A DNA stretch of 64,000 nt, taken from contig CAYMUL010000004.1 in assembly GCA_964393605.1 (NCBI GenBank), forward strand, positions 1-64,000. The letters run 5' to 3'. A model generated the notes under the pieces. The model was not told the DNA's origin and ran no database searches. It was given only the letters and a program-made list of their open reading frames with translations. This document shows positions 36,107 through 44,774 of this stretch, in pieces; the stretch's first letter is position 1, and every line of letters starts with the position of its first letter. A program made the translations under genes and the position numbers. This DNA is from CAYMUL01 sp964393605 (GTDB lineage Bacteria > Bacteroidota > Ignavibacteria > Ignavibacteriales > Ignavibacteriaceae).

Positions 36107-37146
36107 TTTTCACCTTTAGAGTTAGAAATTTTTGTTGCTCCGATTCCGGGCAAGTCGTTCAAAACAACTTTGCCGTCTAAAATTTTTATTCCATCGAAGA
36201 GATCATTTTTAATAAGTAGTGCGCCGTCGAGATCGGCATAATCAACGAGCGAAGAAAGTTGCGCGGCGGCAGAGATTGCACAACTCGTTTCCGTCATACA
36301 ACCGAGCATCAAACTCAAGCCGAGCGATCGTCCGGCGATTAACATTTTATGTGCTTCGCGAATGCCTGTACTTTTCATCAACTTTACATTAATACCTGAA
36401 TAAACGCCAAAAACATTTTTAATATCTTCAACTCTTCGAACAGCTTCATCGGCAAAAGTTGGAAGCGGGCTGTGTTCGGTAAGCCACGCATTATCTTCAA
36501 TCATATCTTTCGGCATAGGTTGTTCGACGAAAAGAACATTTTGCTGCGAAAGCCAATCAACAAAATCGAGTGCTTTATACTTATCATCCCATCCTTGATT
36601 AGCATCGACAGTCAACGGCTTATCAGTTATATCCCGAATTGTTTTTATTAATTCTTCGTCGTTATCTGTACCTAATTTAATTTTTAATATTTCATACTCC
36701 TCAGCTTCTTTAACTTTTTGCTTGATAATTTCCGGAGTATCGATTCCGATTGTGAAAGATGTGAAGGGAGTATTATCTCTTTCGTATCCAAGAAGTTTAT
36801 GAAGCGGTTTGTTCAATATTTTTCCGTAGAGATCGTGCAGTGCAATATCAACAGCCGCTTTAGCCGCATTATTACCGGGCGCGGTGAGATCAACATAACT
36901 GAGGATTGCTTCAATTTCAAACGGATCATCAAATTGTGTTAAATCAAGTTGCGAAAGAAAATCTGCCGCACTGCTTTGGTTCTCGCCGAGATAAGGCGGC
37001 ATCGATGCTTCACCGTAGCCGACAACGCCATCGAATTCAAGTTCTACAATCATAACCGGAGTTGATTTCCTTGAATGTGTTGCAATCGTAAAAGTATGTT
37101 TAAGTTCAAGGTTATATGGATAATAATTTAATTTAAAATGGCTCAT
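36103..37146 (-). CDS. Dipeptide epimerase (L-Ala-D/L-Glu type), enolase superfamily
   Basis: A 347-residue enzyme of the muconate-lactonizing group. The catalytic KxK is in ILKIKLG, the metal ligands are in VDANQG, VEQPM and ADEA, and the second-half lysine is in NVKLMKS. Dipeptide epimerases isomerise L-Ala-D-Glu released from murein, allowing its breakdown. The adjacent NlpC/P60 endopeptidase gene, overlapping by 4 bases (ATGA), would release such peptides, which supports this specificity. The start is at 37146, the ATG in the overlap; a codon five residues earlier is less likely. Confidence 0.88.
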   Translation of the reverse strand: MSHFKLNYYPYNLELKHTFTIATHSRKSTPVMIVELEFDGVVGYGEASMPPYLGENQSSAADFLSQLDLTQFDDPFEIEAILSYVDLTAPGNNAAKAAVDIALHDLYGKILNKPLHKLLGYERDNTPFTSFTIGIDTPEIIKQKVKEAEEYEILKIKLGTDNDEELIKTIRDITDKPLTVDANQGWDDKYKALDFVDWLSQQNVLFVEQPMPKDMIEDNAWLTEHSPLPTFADEAVRRVEDIKNVFGVYSGINVKLMKSTGIREAHKMLIAGRSLGLSLMLGCMTETSCAISAAAQLSSLVDYADLDGALLIKNDLFDGIKILDGKVVLNDLPGIGATKISNSKGEK

Positions 37147-38321
37147 TGATTTTCTTTCCAAAAATATTTTTGCGAATCTTTAACTAATTCAAAATTATTT
37201 TTTTCAACATTTAATATTCTTTTTGCGCGAACAAAAGTACGGAATCTGTATTCGCTAAAGTTGGCGCGGCTTTTATCGAGACTGTTAATCTTCACCATTC
37301 CCGCGGCGTGGATAAACTCCGTATCGCCAATATAAATGCCGACATGAGTAATTCTTTCTTTTTTATTTTCGGTTGCTTTTTCGCCGAAGAATAATAAATC
37401 CCCTTCTTTCAAAAGATTAAAATTTTCTTTCGTGTCGATCTCAACACCTGAAAAAACTTGTTGCGAAGCATCGCGCGGAAGGATAAAACCATTCATAAAA
37501 AAAACAGTTTTAGTGAAACCGCTACAATCAAAACCCTTGCACGAAGTTCCCCCCCACAAATATGGAATGCCCATGAATGCTTTCGCGGTCGAAAGTATTC
37601 CATTTGAATTATATTTTAAAGTAGCATTCCAACTTGATAATGTTTTTGCGGAAGAACTGCTTATGTAACCGCTTCTTCCGTCAGGTAATTGAACCGAGTA
37701 TTCTTCTTTACCAATATTGTTCACAGTTAAAATATTTCCGATAACAACATCCGAAACAACGGAGGAGCGTTTATCATTAGCATAAACAACATCGAAGGGA
37801 ACAGTTACAATAATTTTTTCGTGTGAAAGAAAATCGCTCAGTTCCTTTTGGTTCATTAGAAATATTGCGTCATCATCAACCCAACCGAGATAGTTGTCAG
37901 GTGTTTGAATTAAGTACCAACCCCCCTTTTTTTTATAGATATTTACAACCGTTCCGAGCAATGCTTGAGTTGACAATTCCGCCGGGTGATTCGGTTCGCT
38001 TCGCAAGTTTGCGACTGATAGATTTACCACTCCAAATATTTTTTCTCCCAACTCTTTTTCGGGAAGTAACGAAACTTCATCAACAACTTGAAAATTATTT
38101 TTGCTCAATTCATTCATCAGTTCATCTTTCGCATTTAAAAGATTTGTTTCTCCGCGAAGAAAATTTTTTCCATCGACGTTTTCAACTTTGAGATTAAAAA
38201 TAGTAGTTCGCTTATCGGGAGCGAATTTCATCTTCACATTATTTATTATTTCATCCATGCTTTGTCCGAACATATTTATCGTAACCATAAAAACTAAAAG
38301 GGAGAAAAATATTTTCTTCAT
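37143..38321 (-). CDS. NlpC/P60 cell-wall endopeptidase with SH3 domains
   Basis: A 392-residue exported protein. A signal peptide (1-20) is followed by two SH3b-like domains (about 97-155 and 170-228), then the NlpC/P60 papain-like domain with Cys266 in GFDCSGF, His326 in THVGIY and His338 in FIHAAG. This architecture is that of gamma-D-glutamyl-L-diamino acid endopeptidases, which cut muropeptide stems. The gene begins 2 bases after fkbH and overlaps the dipeptide epimerase, matching a recycling pathway. Confidence 0.92.
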   Translation of the reverse strand: MKKIFFSLLVFMVTINMFGQSMDEIINNVKMKFAPDKRTTIFNLKVENVDGKNFLRGETNLLNAKDELMNELSKNNFQVVDEVSLLPEKELGEKIFGVVNLSVANLRSEPNHPAELSTQALLGTVVNIYKKKGGWYLIQTPDNYLGWVDDDAIFLMNQKELSDFLSHEKIIVTVPFDVVYANDKRSSVVSDVVIGNILTVNNIGKEEYSVQLPDGRSGYISSSSAKTLSSWNATLKYNSNGILSTAKAFMGIPYLWGGTSCKGFDCSGFTKTVFFMNGFILPRDASQQVFSGVEIDTKENFNLLKEGDLLFFGEKATENKKERITHVGIYIGDTEFIHAAGMVKINSLDKSRANFSEYRFRTFVRAKRILNVEKNNFELVKDSQKYFWKENQ

Positions 38322-38323
38322 GC

Positions 38324-40030
38324 TTATTCATATTCCTCTTTTGTTGTAACTATTTTTATGTAATCGGGAGAAGGAATTGAACTTGCCGAAAGATCGAATC
38401 GCCAAAAACCATTTGCCTCGCTTTGGAAACCGTTGTTAGCAAACACTTCTCTGCACGGTTCATTCTTCGCAGTCGGAATGATTTCGCCGACAAGAAATTT
38501 CTTCCCTTTTTCCTTAACTCTTTCACCCATAAAACTGATAAAAGCGTTTTCAACATTGCGGCTGATAACTCTGCAACTCATCAACAAAGTATCGATCAGA
38601 GCAGATTCAGATTCATCAAACTTTACAATTGCCGCGGCAACAATTCCGTTATCACCAAATTTATCTTTTAATGATAGCTCAAGAATTAAATAGTTATTGC
38701 TGTCGCCGTAAAATTCCTTCATCACGGATTCGGAATGTCTGCGTGTTGTAACATTGAACTGATTTGTTTTCCCGATCAACTGAACAATTCGCGGAAAAGA
38801 AAAATCATCAATCGGCTTTATCAACGCGGTCATTTCAAGTGATTTTAGATATGCAGTTGTATCTGTGAATGCGTCTGAAAATTTTTTCCGTTCTTGATTA
38901 TCGAGATATGTTTTGTTGCGTTTGAAATCATCGTCTGTTAATTTATGAAAATTAAAAAAGTCGAGCGACTTCAAAAACTTTACATACTCCATCGGGTCTT
39001 CAGGAAGTGCGGGTACTATTACTTCGGGAATTTCAGCCGCGACCAACCCCCTTTCGAAGTGAGAATCATCCAAAAAAATAAAACTATCCAATCCTATGTT
39101 CAGCTCTTGTGCCATACTTCGGATGTTTTGTGCTTTGTTATCCCAATTAATTCTGTGCGCGACAAAATTATTTTTTCTTAAAACAATGTAAGGATGTTTT
39201 TCAATTGCTTCCATCGCAACTTCCTCGGTGTTCTTACTTGCAATGACGAGTAGGATTCCCATTTTAAAGAGTTTCAAAAGTTCTGTTTGAAAATCATAAA
39301 AAGCTTTCCCCGGACCATCGTTGCTCAATAAAATTCCTTCCATTCCATCCTGTCCGATAACCCCGCCCCAGAGCGTATTATCAAGGTCGAGCACAATGCA
39401 CTTCTTTCGTAATCCTTTGTATGCTTTCAAGTGATTGATATACAACTCAGCAATTTTTTGATTACCAAATTGACTCCATCTGCTTTTCGCGATATAGTGC
39501 AATCGTTGATCGACTAACTTCTCTTCACCGAATTGTTGAAAGAGAGATGTTAAACTCATAATTCTAAAATTTTGACTTTCAAGTATAAATCTTTCAAGAT
39601 CGGAATTTAATTTCAGAATTATACTTTCCAATCCGAAGTTTGAATTATACTCTAAAGTCTTTGTGAAATAACTACTCTTCAAAAAATAATTTTCAATCAT
39701 CACAACAGAATTAGGAAGAGATTTTGAAAGTTGATTGAGTAAACCGTACACATTCATCATTCTTTCTTCAATTTGCTCGTAACATTTTTGCGAGCCGAGA
39801 TCGAAAAGTTGCGAAAGAATATCTTCGCAGTAATATGCAACATCGAGAGAAAAGTAAATTACTTCAGGTTTGAAATTATACAGTCCACTTTTATCATTTA
39901 TAATCTCTTGCACATATTGATTGAAGCCCGGTAAATAAAGCTCTGCCTCAATGTTTTCGGCTTTCAATTTCTTTTGAAATTCTTTGACGATAAAATCAGT
40001 AGTGTAGTTTGTCAGAAATGCAATCTTCAA
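38324..40030 (-). CDS. FkbH-like protein (HAD glyceryl-ACP loading enzyme)
   Basis: 568 residues. An N-terminal region of about 200 residues precedes the HAD phosphatase-like domain with VLDLDNTLWGG (Asp215, Asp217) and FIFLDDSHFERG. The C-terminal region resembles a GNAT acyltransferase (FGDNGIVAAAIV, TLLMSCRVISRNVE). FkbH proteins take 1,3-bisphosphoglycerate and load a glyceryl group on an acyl carrier protein. An acyl carrier protein and an MBOAT transferase are encoded just upstream. The likely role is therefore supply of glyceryl, or a derived acyl group, for surface modification; the destination is not known. Confidence 0.87.
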   Translation of the reverse strand: MKIAFLTNYTTDFIVKEFQKKLKAENIEAELYLPGFNQYVQEIINDKSGLYNFKPEVIYFSLDVAYYCEDILSQLFDLGSQKCYEQIEERMMNVYGLLNQLSKSLPNSVVMIENYFLKSSYFTKTLEYNSNFGLESIILKLNSDLERFILESQNFRIMSLTSLFQQFGEEKLVDQRLHYIAKSRWSQFGNQKIAELYINHLKAYKGLRKKCIVLDLDNTLWGGVIGQDGMEGILLSNDGPGKAFYDFQTELLKLFKMGILLVIASKNTEEVAMEAIEKHPYIVLRKNNFVAHRINWDNKAQNIRSMAQELNIGLDSFIFLDDSHFERGLVAAEIPEVIVPALPEDPMEYVKFLKSLDFFNFHKLTDDDFKRNKTYLDNQERKKFSDAFTDTTAYLKSLEMTALIKPIDDFSFPRIVQLIGKTNQFNVTTRRHSESVMKEFYGDSNNYLILELSLKDKFGDNGIVAAAIVKFDESESALIDTLLMSCRVISRNVENAFISFMGERVKEKGKKFLVGEIIPTAKNEPCREVFANNGFQSEANGFWRFDLSASSIPSPDYIKIVTTKEEYE

Positions 40031-40437
40031 ACTTCTTTTCTCCTTTCAAGTAATTCGATAATCAATTTCTCACGTGTCTGCAAAAATGCAATTCTTCTGT
40101 TCTCAAAGGCAATTGCCGGCGTTGGTTCCATAAAAAGATAAGCACCTTCTTCGCGCATCAGTTCAATTTTTTTTTGGATGTCATCAACTTCATAACAAAA
40201 ATGTTGCAACGTATTTCCCTTTTTCAACCATTGCGCCGAAGGGGAATCTTCGAATGCCGGACGAACAAGTTCAACGACGAATTGAGGAAAATTTTTATCG
40301 CGCAGAAAAAGAAGGTCAACCCGTTGGATAGGGTCGTAGATAATTTCAGTGTATCGCTCCATATTGAGTTGCTGTTCATAAAACTTTGCACTCTCTTCAA
40401 TATCAGAAACGATACAGCCGACGTGATGGAATGTCAT
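40027..40437 (-). CDS. VOC superfamily protein (glyoxalase/epimerase-like)
   Basis: A 136-residue protein with the paired beta-alpha-beta-beta-beta modules of the vicinal-oxygen-chelate fold. The likely metal ligands are His5 in FHHVG, a glutamate in FVVELVRP, the histidine in LQHFCYEV and a C-terminal glutamate in LIIELLE. It resembles methylmalonyl-CoA epimerase more than glyoxalase I. It overlaps fkbH by 4 bases (ATGA), so it probably acts on the same acyl intermediate. The reaction is unknown. Confidence 0.78.
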   Translation of the reverse strand: MTFHHVGCIVSDIEESAKFYEQQLNMERYTEIIYDPIQRVDLLFLRDKNFPQFVVELVRPAFEDSPSAQWLKKGNTLQHFCYEVDDIQKKIELMREEGAYLFMEPTPAIAFENRRIAFLQTREKLIIELLERRKEV

Positions 40438-40511
40438 CTATTTTTTTTGTAAATATTTTTCAAATCAGTTTTCTTCTTGAAAAATTTCAAAAAGATTCGT
40501 GAGAAATTTAA

Positions 40512-42011
40512 TTAAAATTGAAAGTAAAGGAAAGGTTGAATATCGGCAGACTTCGCCTGTATGACCAACCAAATTACAAGTGCAAGTACCGTCGCTTTTA
40601 ATAGTAACGGCATTCTCGTTATTAGCGATTGCAAAAATTCAGCCCACTTCCCCGTGATGAAGTGAAGTGTGAATCCGATAATCATCATTCCAATTATAGT
40701 TTGATACCCCGAAATGAACTGAGGCAACACTTCAATGTGAAATCGTGTGAATATTTGTTCGAGAACATTGAACGCAATTTCAAAATTTGGAGCGCGGAAA
40801 AAAATCCATGAAAAACAAACAAGATGAAACGTAATCAATATTTGCACGGCTTTCAACCACTTCGAATTCACAATTCCGATTTTGGTATAAAAATTTTTGC
40901 GATACTTTTGCGTCAGAAGAGAAATTGAAATGTACGCGCCGTGGATTAATCCGAATACAATGTACATCCAGCTTGCGCCGTGCCAAATGCCAATCACAAC
41001 AAAAGTTAAGAAGAGTGCAAGCGCATTTCCCGCCATTCTCATATCTCTAAATTTCATTTGAAGCGGTTTGAAGAAGTAATCTAAAAACCAGGTTGAGAGA
41101 CTAATATGCCAGCGCCTCCAAAATTCAGCGATGTTATTTGCTTTGAAGGGCCAATTAAAATTATCCATCAACTTGAAGCCGAGTAGCAGCGCAATGCCGA
41201 GTGCCATATCTGTATACCCGCTGAAGTCGCAAAATATTTGAAGTGCATAAGCATAAACAGCTAAAAGATTTTCGACGCCTGTAAAACGCAATGGCACATC
41301 GAAGACGCGATCGACAAAGTTGAAACTTATGTAATCGGCAATTACACCTTTCTTTATCAAACCTGAACACAAAAGAAAAACTGCCTTGCCAAAATCTTCT
41401 TTTGTAAGAATTGGTTCGCTCTCAATTTGCGGAAGGAACTTCGAGGCGCGGTCGATTGGACCGATTAATAAATTCGGGAAGAAAAAAATGAAGAGTGAAA
41501 AATCCCGAAAACTTTTAACGGGAGTGATGAACTCATAATAAATGTCGATGAGATAACTCATCGCTTTAAAAGAATAAAAAGAAATTCCGATGGGGAGAAA
41601 AATATCGAGCGGTTCAAATTTCCCGGCACTGAGATCTGCCACTATTTGCAGAATAAAATTAGTGTACTTGAAATATCCAATCGCGGCAACATTCAATATT
41701 ATTGCGGTTACGAGCACAGTTCGTTTCTGTGCCATTGTTTTCTGCCGGAATATTAATGCGCCGGCAACATAGTTTAGAAGCGCGCTGACAATTAAAATAG
41801 CCGCATAATATCCCGCCGCTTTGTAGTAAAAGAATAGAGAGAAGATTAGCAGTGTGAAAATTCTTATGTTTTTACTGCTGTTGAATATTCTGTAAAAAAC
41901 TAACAGCACAAAAAAAGAAAAGAGAAATAAACTCGAAGTGAATAAAAGAGGATCACCTGGAGTAAAAAGAAACTGCTCTTTTAATCTATCAAACTCTATC
42001 CAATAAAACAT
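40512..42011 (-). CDS. MBOAT family O-acyltransferase
   Basis: A 499-residue polytopic protein of the AlgI/DltB group with about ten or more membrane segments. The signatures are EFWRRWHISLSTWFLDYFF (about 296-314) and GIWHGASW with the catalytic His344. These proteins move acyl groups across the inner membrane onto extracytoplasmic glycans. Gaps of 4 bases to the acyl carrier protein gene and 10 bases from that to an SGNH protein indicate one cassette. The acceptor could be exopolysaccharide, lipopolysaccharide or peptidoglycan. Confidence 0.92.
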   Translation of the reverse strand: MFYWIEFDRLKEQFLFTPGDPLLFTSSLFLFSFFVLLVFYRIFNSSKNIRIFTLLIFSLFFYYKAAGYYAAILIVSALLNYVAGALIFRQKTMAQKRTVLVTAIILNVAAIGYFKYTNFILQIVADLSAGKFEPLDIFLPIGISFYSFKAMSYLIDIYYEFITPVKSFRDFSLFIFFFPNLLIGPIDRASKFLPQIESEPILTKEDFGKAVFLLCSGLIKKGVIADYISFNFVDRVFDVPLRFTGVENLLAVYAYALQIFCDFSGYTDMALGIALLLGFKLMDNFNWPFKANNIAEFWRRWHISLSTWFLDYFFKPLQMKFRDMRMAGNALALFLTFVVIGIWHGASWMYIVFGLIHGAYISISLLTQKYRKNFYTKIGIVNSKWLKAVQILITFHLVCFSWIFFRAPNFEIAFNVLEQIFTRFHIEVLPQFISGYQTIIGMMIIGFTLHFITGKWAEFLQSLITRMPLLLKATVLALVIWLVIQAKSADIQPFLYFQF

Positions 42012-42015
42012 TTGA

Positions 42016-42249
42016 TTAACCGGAAACTTTAGAGTCGATCAACTTTTGAAGCTCGCCAAGATTTGCGACCTTCAATATCTCCATCCCTTTAAATCTGATA
42101 TTGTATTCTTTTTCAATTGCCAAAACAATGTTGATGTGATTCAAGGAATCCCAGCCGGGAACTTCGGCGGCTGTAGTTTCTTCCTTGAAATCAAATTCTT
42201 TGAGTTCAAGTTCTTTAGTAATTACTTCTTTGAGTTTTTCAGAAATCAT
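42016..42249 (-). CDS. Acyl carrier protein
   Basis: A 77-residue helical protein with the phosphopantetheine attachment motif GWDSLNH at Ser35. It is too divergent to be the fatty-acid AcpP (which has DSLDTVE) and its genomic context is not fatty-acid synthesis, so it is a dedicated carrier. A very strong ribosome binding site AAAGGAGG lies before the ATG. It presumably accepts the acyl group formed by the FkbH protein and donates it to the neighbouring MBOAT enzyme. Confidence 0.93.
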   Translation of the reverse strand: MISEKLKEVITKELELKEFDFKEETTAAEVPGWDSLNHINIVLAIEKEYNIRFKGMEILKVANLGELQKLIDSKVSG

Positions 42250-42259
42250 TTTTCCTCCT

Positions 42260-43636
42260 TTAAAATTTTGATGATTGAGCTAAAAGTGCAGTCGCAAACA
42301 TTTGTCCCAATTTTTTTGAGCCATCATGATTGACGTGCACATAATCCTTCGATGCAAGTGGCGGATTGGATTCAACCCAATCGATAATTGCATTTTGTCC
42401 TCCCATTGCTTCCCACATATTCCAGAAAGCGATGTTGGTATTCTCGGCGATTTTCTTTTGTGCTTCGAGTAGTTTTGGAATGCTCGGGTCAGTCATGAAT
42501 TTCGTTCCGCGCTTAAAACCACGATCGGGACAACTTGTTAAAATGAAACTCGTGTTCGGGAAAATCTTTTTTAAATTTTCAATAACTTTAGACATTTGCG
42601 TGATGTACCAATTGTAATCTTTATTTTCAACGCCGATCATATTTCCACCGAAACTTAAAACCATTAATTTGTATTCCATCAGTTTATCAAAATCTTTCAA
42701 ATTATCTTCGGAGATATCTCTGAATGAAATTCCCGTGTTACCTCGCCAGGGAATGTTATCGACATAAACTCCGAATTTATCTTCAAGACTTACACCGTAG
42801 AAATTAGCTTGCTTCGCAACTGTTGCAGTTATTTTAACTGACCGAGTTCCTGCCGGCGCTTCAATACTCAATTGTTTAATACCCTTTCCGGTTTCCAATT
42901 GGTGAGTTGATTCTTTACCACCATCGAAAGAGATTTTGATTGAAGATTTTTTAGCATCAGAATAAAAAATTCTTACCAAATTAAATGAACGAATATTTTT
43001 ATAGTTGCCAATCAATTCATATTTAACCCAAGCTTCGCCTTCGGGAATCGAAACAAATCCATTAATACCGAGTGGAAGTTTATCATAGTTTGGAGCAATT
43101 ACAGAAACCGTTTTCCAATTGTCAGAAAATGAATGTTTGCTCGTATGTCGGAATGCAACATCTTGTGAAGTGATAGAAAATAAACCGGGACCGGTTCCGC
43201 CAAATTTTTCTTGAAGCATTTGTCGCACATCCGAAGTAATCAAATCGCCTTCAATGTATGAATCGCCAAAATGTCCGACACGAATTTTTTTAGTTCCGGC
43301 GTTTTTCACGGCAGCAAAAAAATGTTTTAATTGAGCAATGTTCCCCTCAATCGGCATATCTTTTGGGGAGACGACAAGTAAATTAAAAAATTCGGGTGAG
43401 TTTAGAAAAGAATATGATAGATCATTCTGAGCAATGCCAAATGCAAATTCTTCAGATTTTTCTGAATTAAAATTGTCGTTGAAGTAGAGTAATGAATCGG
43501 GTTTAATATCAATGAAGAGATCAACCATCTTTGTTTTATAGCCAAGTAGAGATGTTCCTTCAGGAATATAACTCAATGCTAAAACAAATAAGATCGTAAT
43601 ACCTAACAATAATGCGGGATGATTTTTTAAATTCAT
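42260..43636 (-). CDS. Exported SGNH/GDSL hydrolase-fold protein
   Basis: A 458-residue protein with an N-terminal membrane anchor or signal (about 8-23). Block I is GDSYIEGD (Ser126) and the C-terminal block is DYVHVNHDGS with the Asp/His dyad; between them lies a carbohydrate-binding-like beta-domain (about 150-300). SGNH proteins beside MBOAT transferases (as AlgJ/AlgX or PatB) take part in the periplasmic acyl transfer or removal step. It starts the cassette with a good AGGAGAAAG site. Confidence 0.85.
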   Translation of the reverse strand: MNLKNHPALLLGITILFVLALSYIPEGTSLLGYKTKMVDLFIDIKPDSLLYFNDNFNSEKSEEFAFGIAQNDLSYSFLNSPEFFNLLVVSPKDMPIEGNIAQLKHFFAAVKNAGTKKIRVGHFGDSYIEGDLITSDVRQMLQEKFGGTGPGLFSITSQDVAFRHTSKHSFSDNWKTVSVIAPNYDKLPLGINGFVSIPEGEAWVKYELIGNYKNIRSFNLVRIFYSDAKKSSIKISFDGGKESTHQLETGKGIKQLSIEAPAGTRSVKITATVAKQANFYGVSLEDKFGVYVDNIPWRGNTGISFRDISEDNLKDFDKLMEYKLMVLSFGGNMIGVENKDYNWYITQMSKVIENLKKIFPNTSFILTSCPDRGFKRGTKFMTDPSIPKLLEAQKKIAENTNIAFWNMWEAMGGQNAIIDWVESNPPLASKDYVHVNHDGSKKLGQMFATALLAQSSKF

Positions 43637-43738
43637 CTTTCTCCTAATAAAAAAAAATTCGATAAAAAGTTAAACAAATAAATTCGGTTGCAATTTAGTT
43701 GATAGTACAAAAAAGAACAATTATTGTGCCCGATGAAT

Positions 43739-44653
43739 TTATTTTTTTTGAAGCAATGCGGCGTAAGAGATGTCTATTTTTAAGCGCATGAGTGTAACTT
43801 CATCCTTCTGCTCGGAAGGCGCCACAAGTTCGTTGATGATTTTATAACCGCAATTCTCAATCATCTCTCTGATCTCATTCACAGTATGATAATGATAAAC
43901 GTGGTCAATCGTGGGGCAATTTGCGCAAGTAGAGATGTAAAGAATTCCGTTTTCGGAAAGTAAATTAGAAAGTTTTTTCAGTAGTGCATCGGGTTGTTCA
44001 ACATGTTCGAGTACTTCGCCCATCGAGATAAAATCATATTTATGACTTATTGTCAATTCAGTTACATCGCCTTTAAAGAAATTAATTCTATCCAAATAAT
44101 TTGGAGCGATGGTATTAAAAATATTTTTTGTTAGTTCCAATGCGGCTTCGCTAATATCAACTACATCCAATCGTTCGGCTTTAGAAATATGACGGACAAG
44201 TTCTAATGTATATAATCCATGCCCCGGACCAATCTCCAGCAAAGATTTTCCTTCTTTCAGTTTAGCAACTTCATCACGATAAAAATTATAGATTTTATAA
44301 TGATGCCTCCATAAAAATTGAGAGAGAGCCAAACCTAGCATATGTCGGGTCATCAAATCTTTGTTGTCATAAACTTCGGTATAAATTTTAAATTGATCGC
44401 TGTGCGGATATGAACCGGAACGCAAAAATTCCAATCGCGAAGCCATCGAATTTTCAATTAACTCCACATACGCGTCTGCAATTTGTTCGGCATTAATACC
44501 CGACTTTGCCATAAACGGTTGATACATACTTAAAAATGAATTCAATTCTCGTTCAAGATTTTCATTTTCCGAAAAAATAATTTTCGTTTTAGTCTCTTGA
44601 GTTGGAATCAAAGAGTAAATGCGGTTTAAAATTATGTCTTTCATATTTGCCAT
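43739..44653 (-). CDS. SAM-dependent methyltransferase
   Basis: A 304-residue class I methyltransferase. An N-terminal helical region (1-125) precedes the Rossmann domain with motif I LLEIGPGHG, acidic motif VVDIS, and SMGEVLEHVEQPDALL (motif IV/post). The last is typical of the UbiE/class-11-type domain used on small molecules and glycans. The substrate is not evident. It lies 102 bases upstream of the SGNH gene on the same strand and may belong to the same transcript. Two starts, at 44653 and 44644, are possible. Confidence 0.8.
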   Translation of the reverse strand: MANMKDIILNRIYSLIPTQETKTKIIFSENENLERELNSFLSMYQPFMAKSGINAEQIADAYVELIENSMASRLEFLRSGSYPHSDQFKIYTEVYDNKDLMTRHMLGLALSQFLWRHHYKIYNFYRDEVAKLKEGKSLLEIGPGHGLYTLELVRHISKAERLDVVDISEAALELTKNIFNTIAPNYLDRINFFKGDVTELTISHKYDFISMGEVLEHVEQPDALLKKLSNLLSENGILYISTCANCPTIDHVYHYHTVNEIREMIENCGYKIINELVAPSEQKDEVTLMRLKIDISYAALLQKK

Positions 44654-44730
44654 TTATTTTTGTTGAATCTTTCACTAAAATAAAAAAAATTTTGATTTCC
44701 CCTCGTAAAATAAAAGATGATAATAAAAAA

Positions 44731-44760
44731 AAACCCTCAGAAAAATCTGAGGGTTTTTAT
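44731..44760. terminator. Rho-independent terminator (bidirectional)
   Basis: A 13-base-pair perfect hairpin, with arms AAAAACCCTCAGA and TCTGAGGGTTTTT around a 4-base loop. On the minus strand it is followed by a run of T, so it ends the 44775-47570 transcript. Confidence 0.92.
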
Positions 44761-44774
44761 AAGAAATAAATTCT

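Noticed and set aside
43716..43733. Sigma-54-like GGGCAC-N5-TTGT upstream of the SGNH gene
   Set aside because: The essential -12 GC is GT and the first T of -24 is G; too weak to call, though position upstream of the acylation cassette is tempting.
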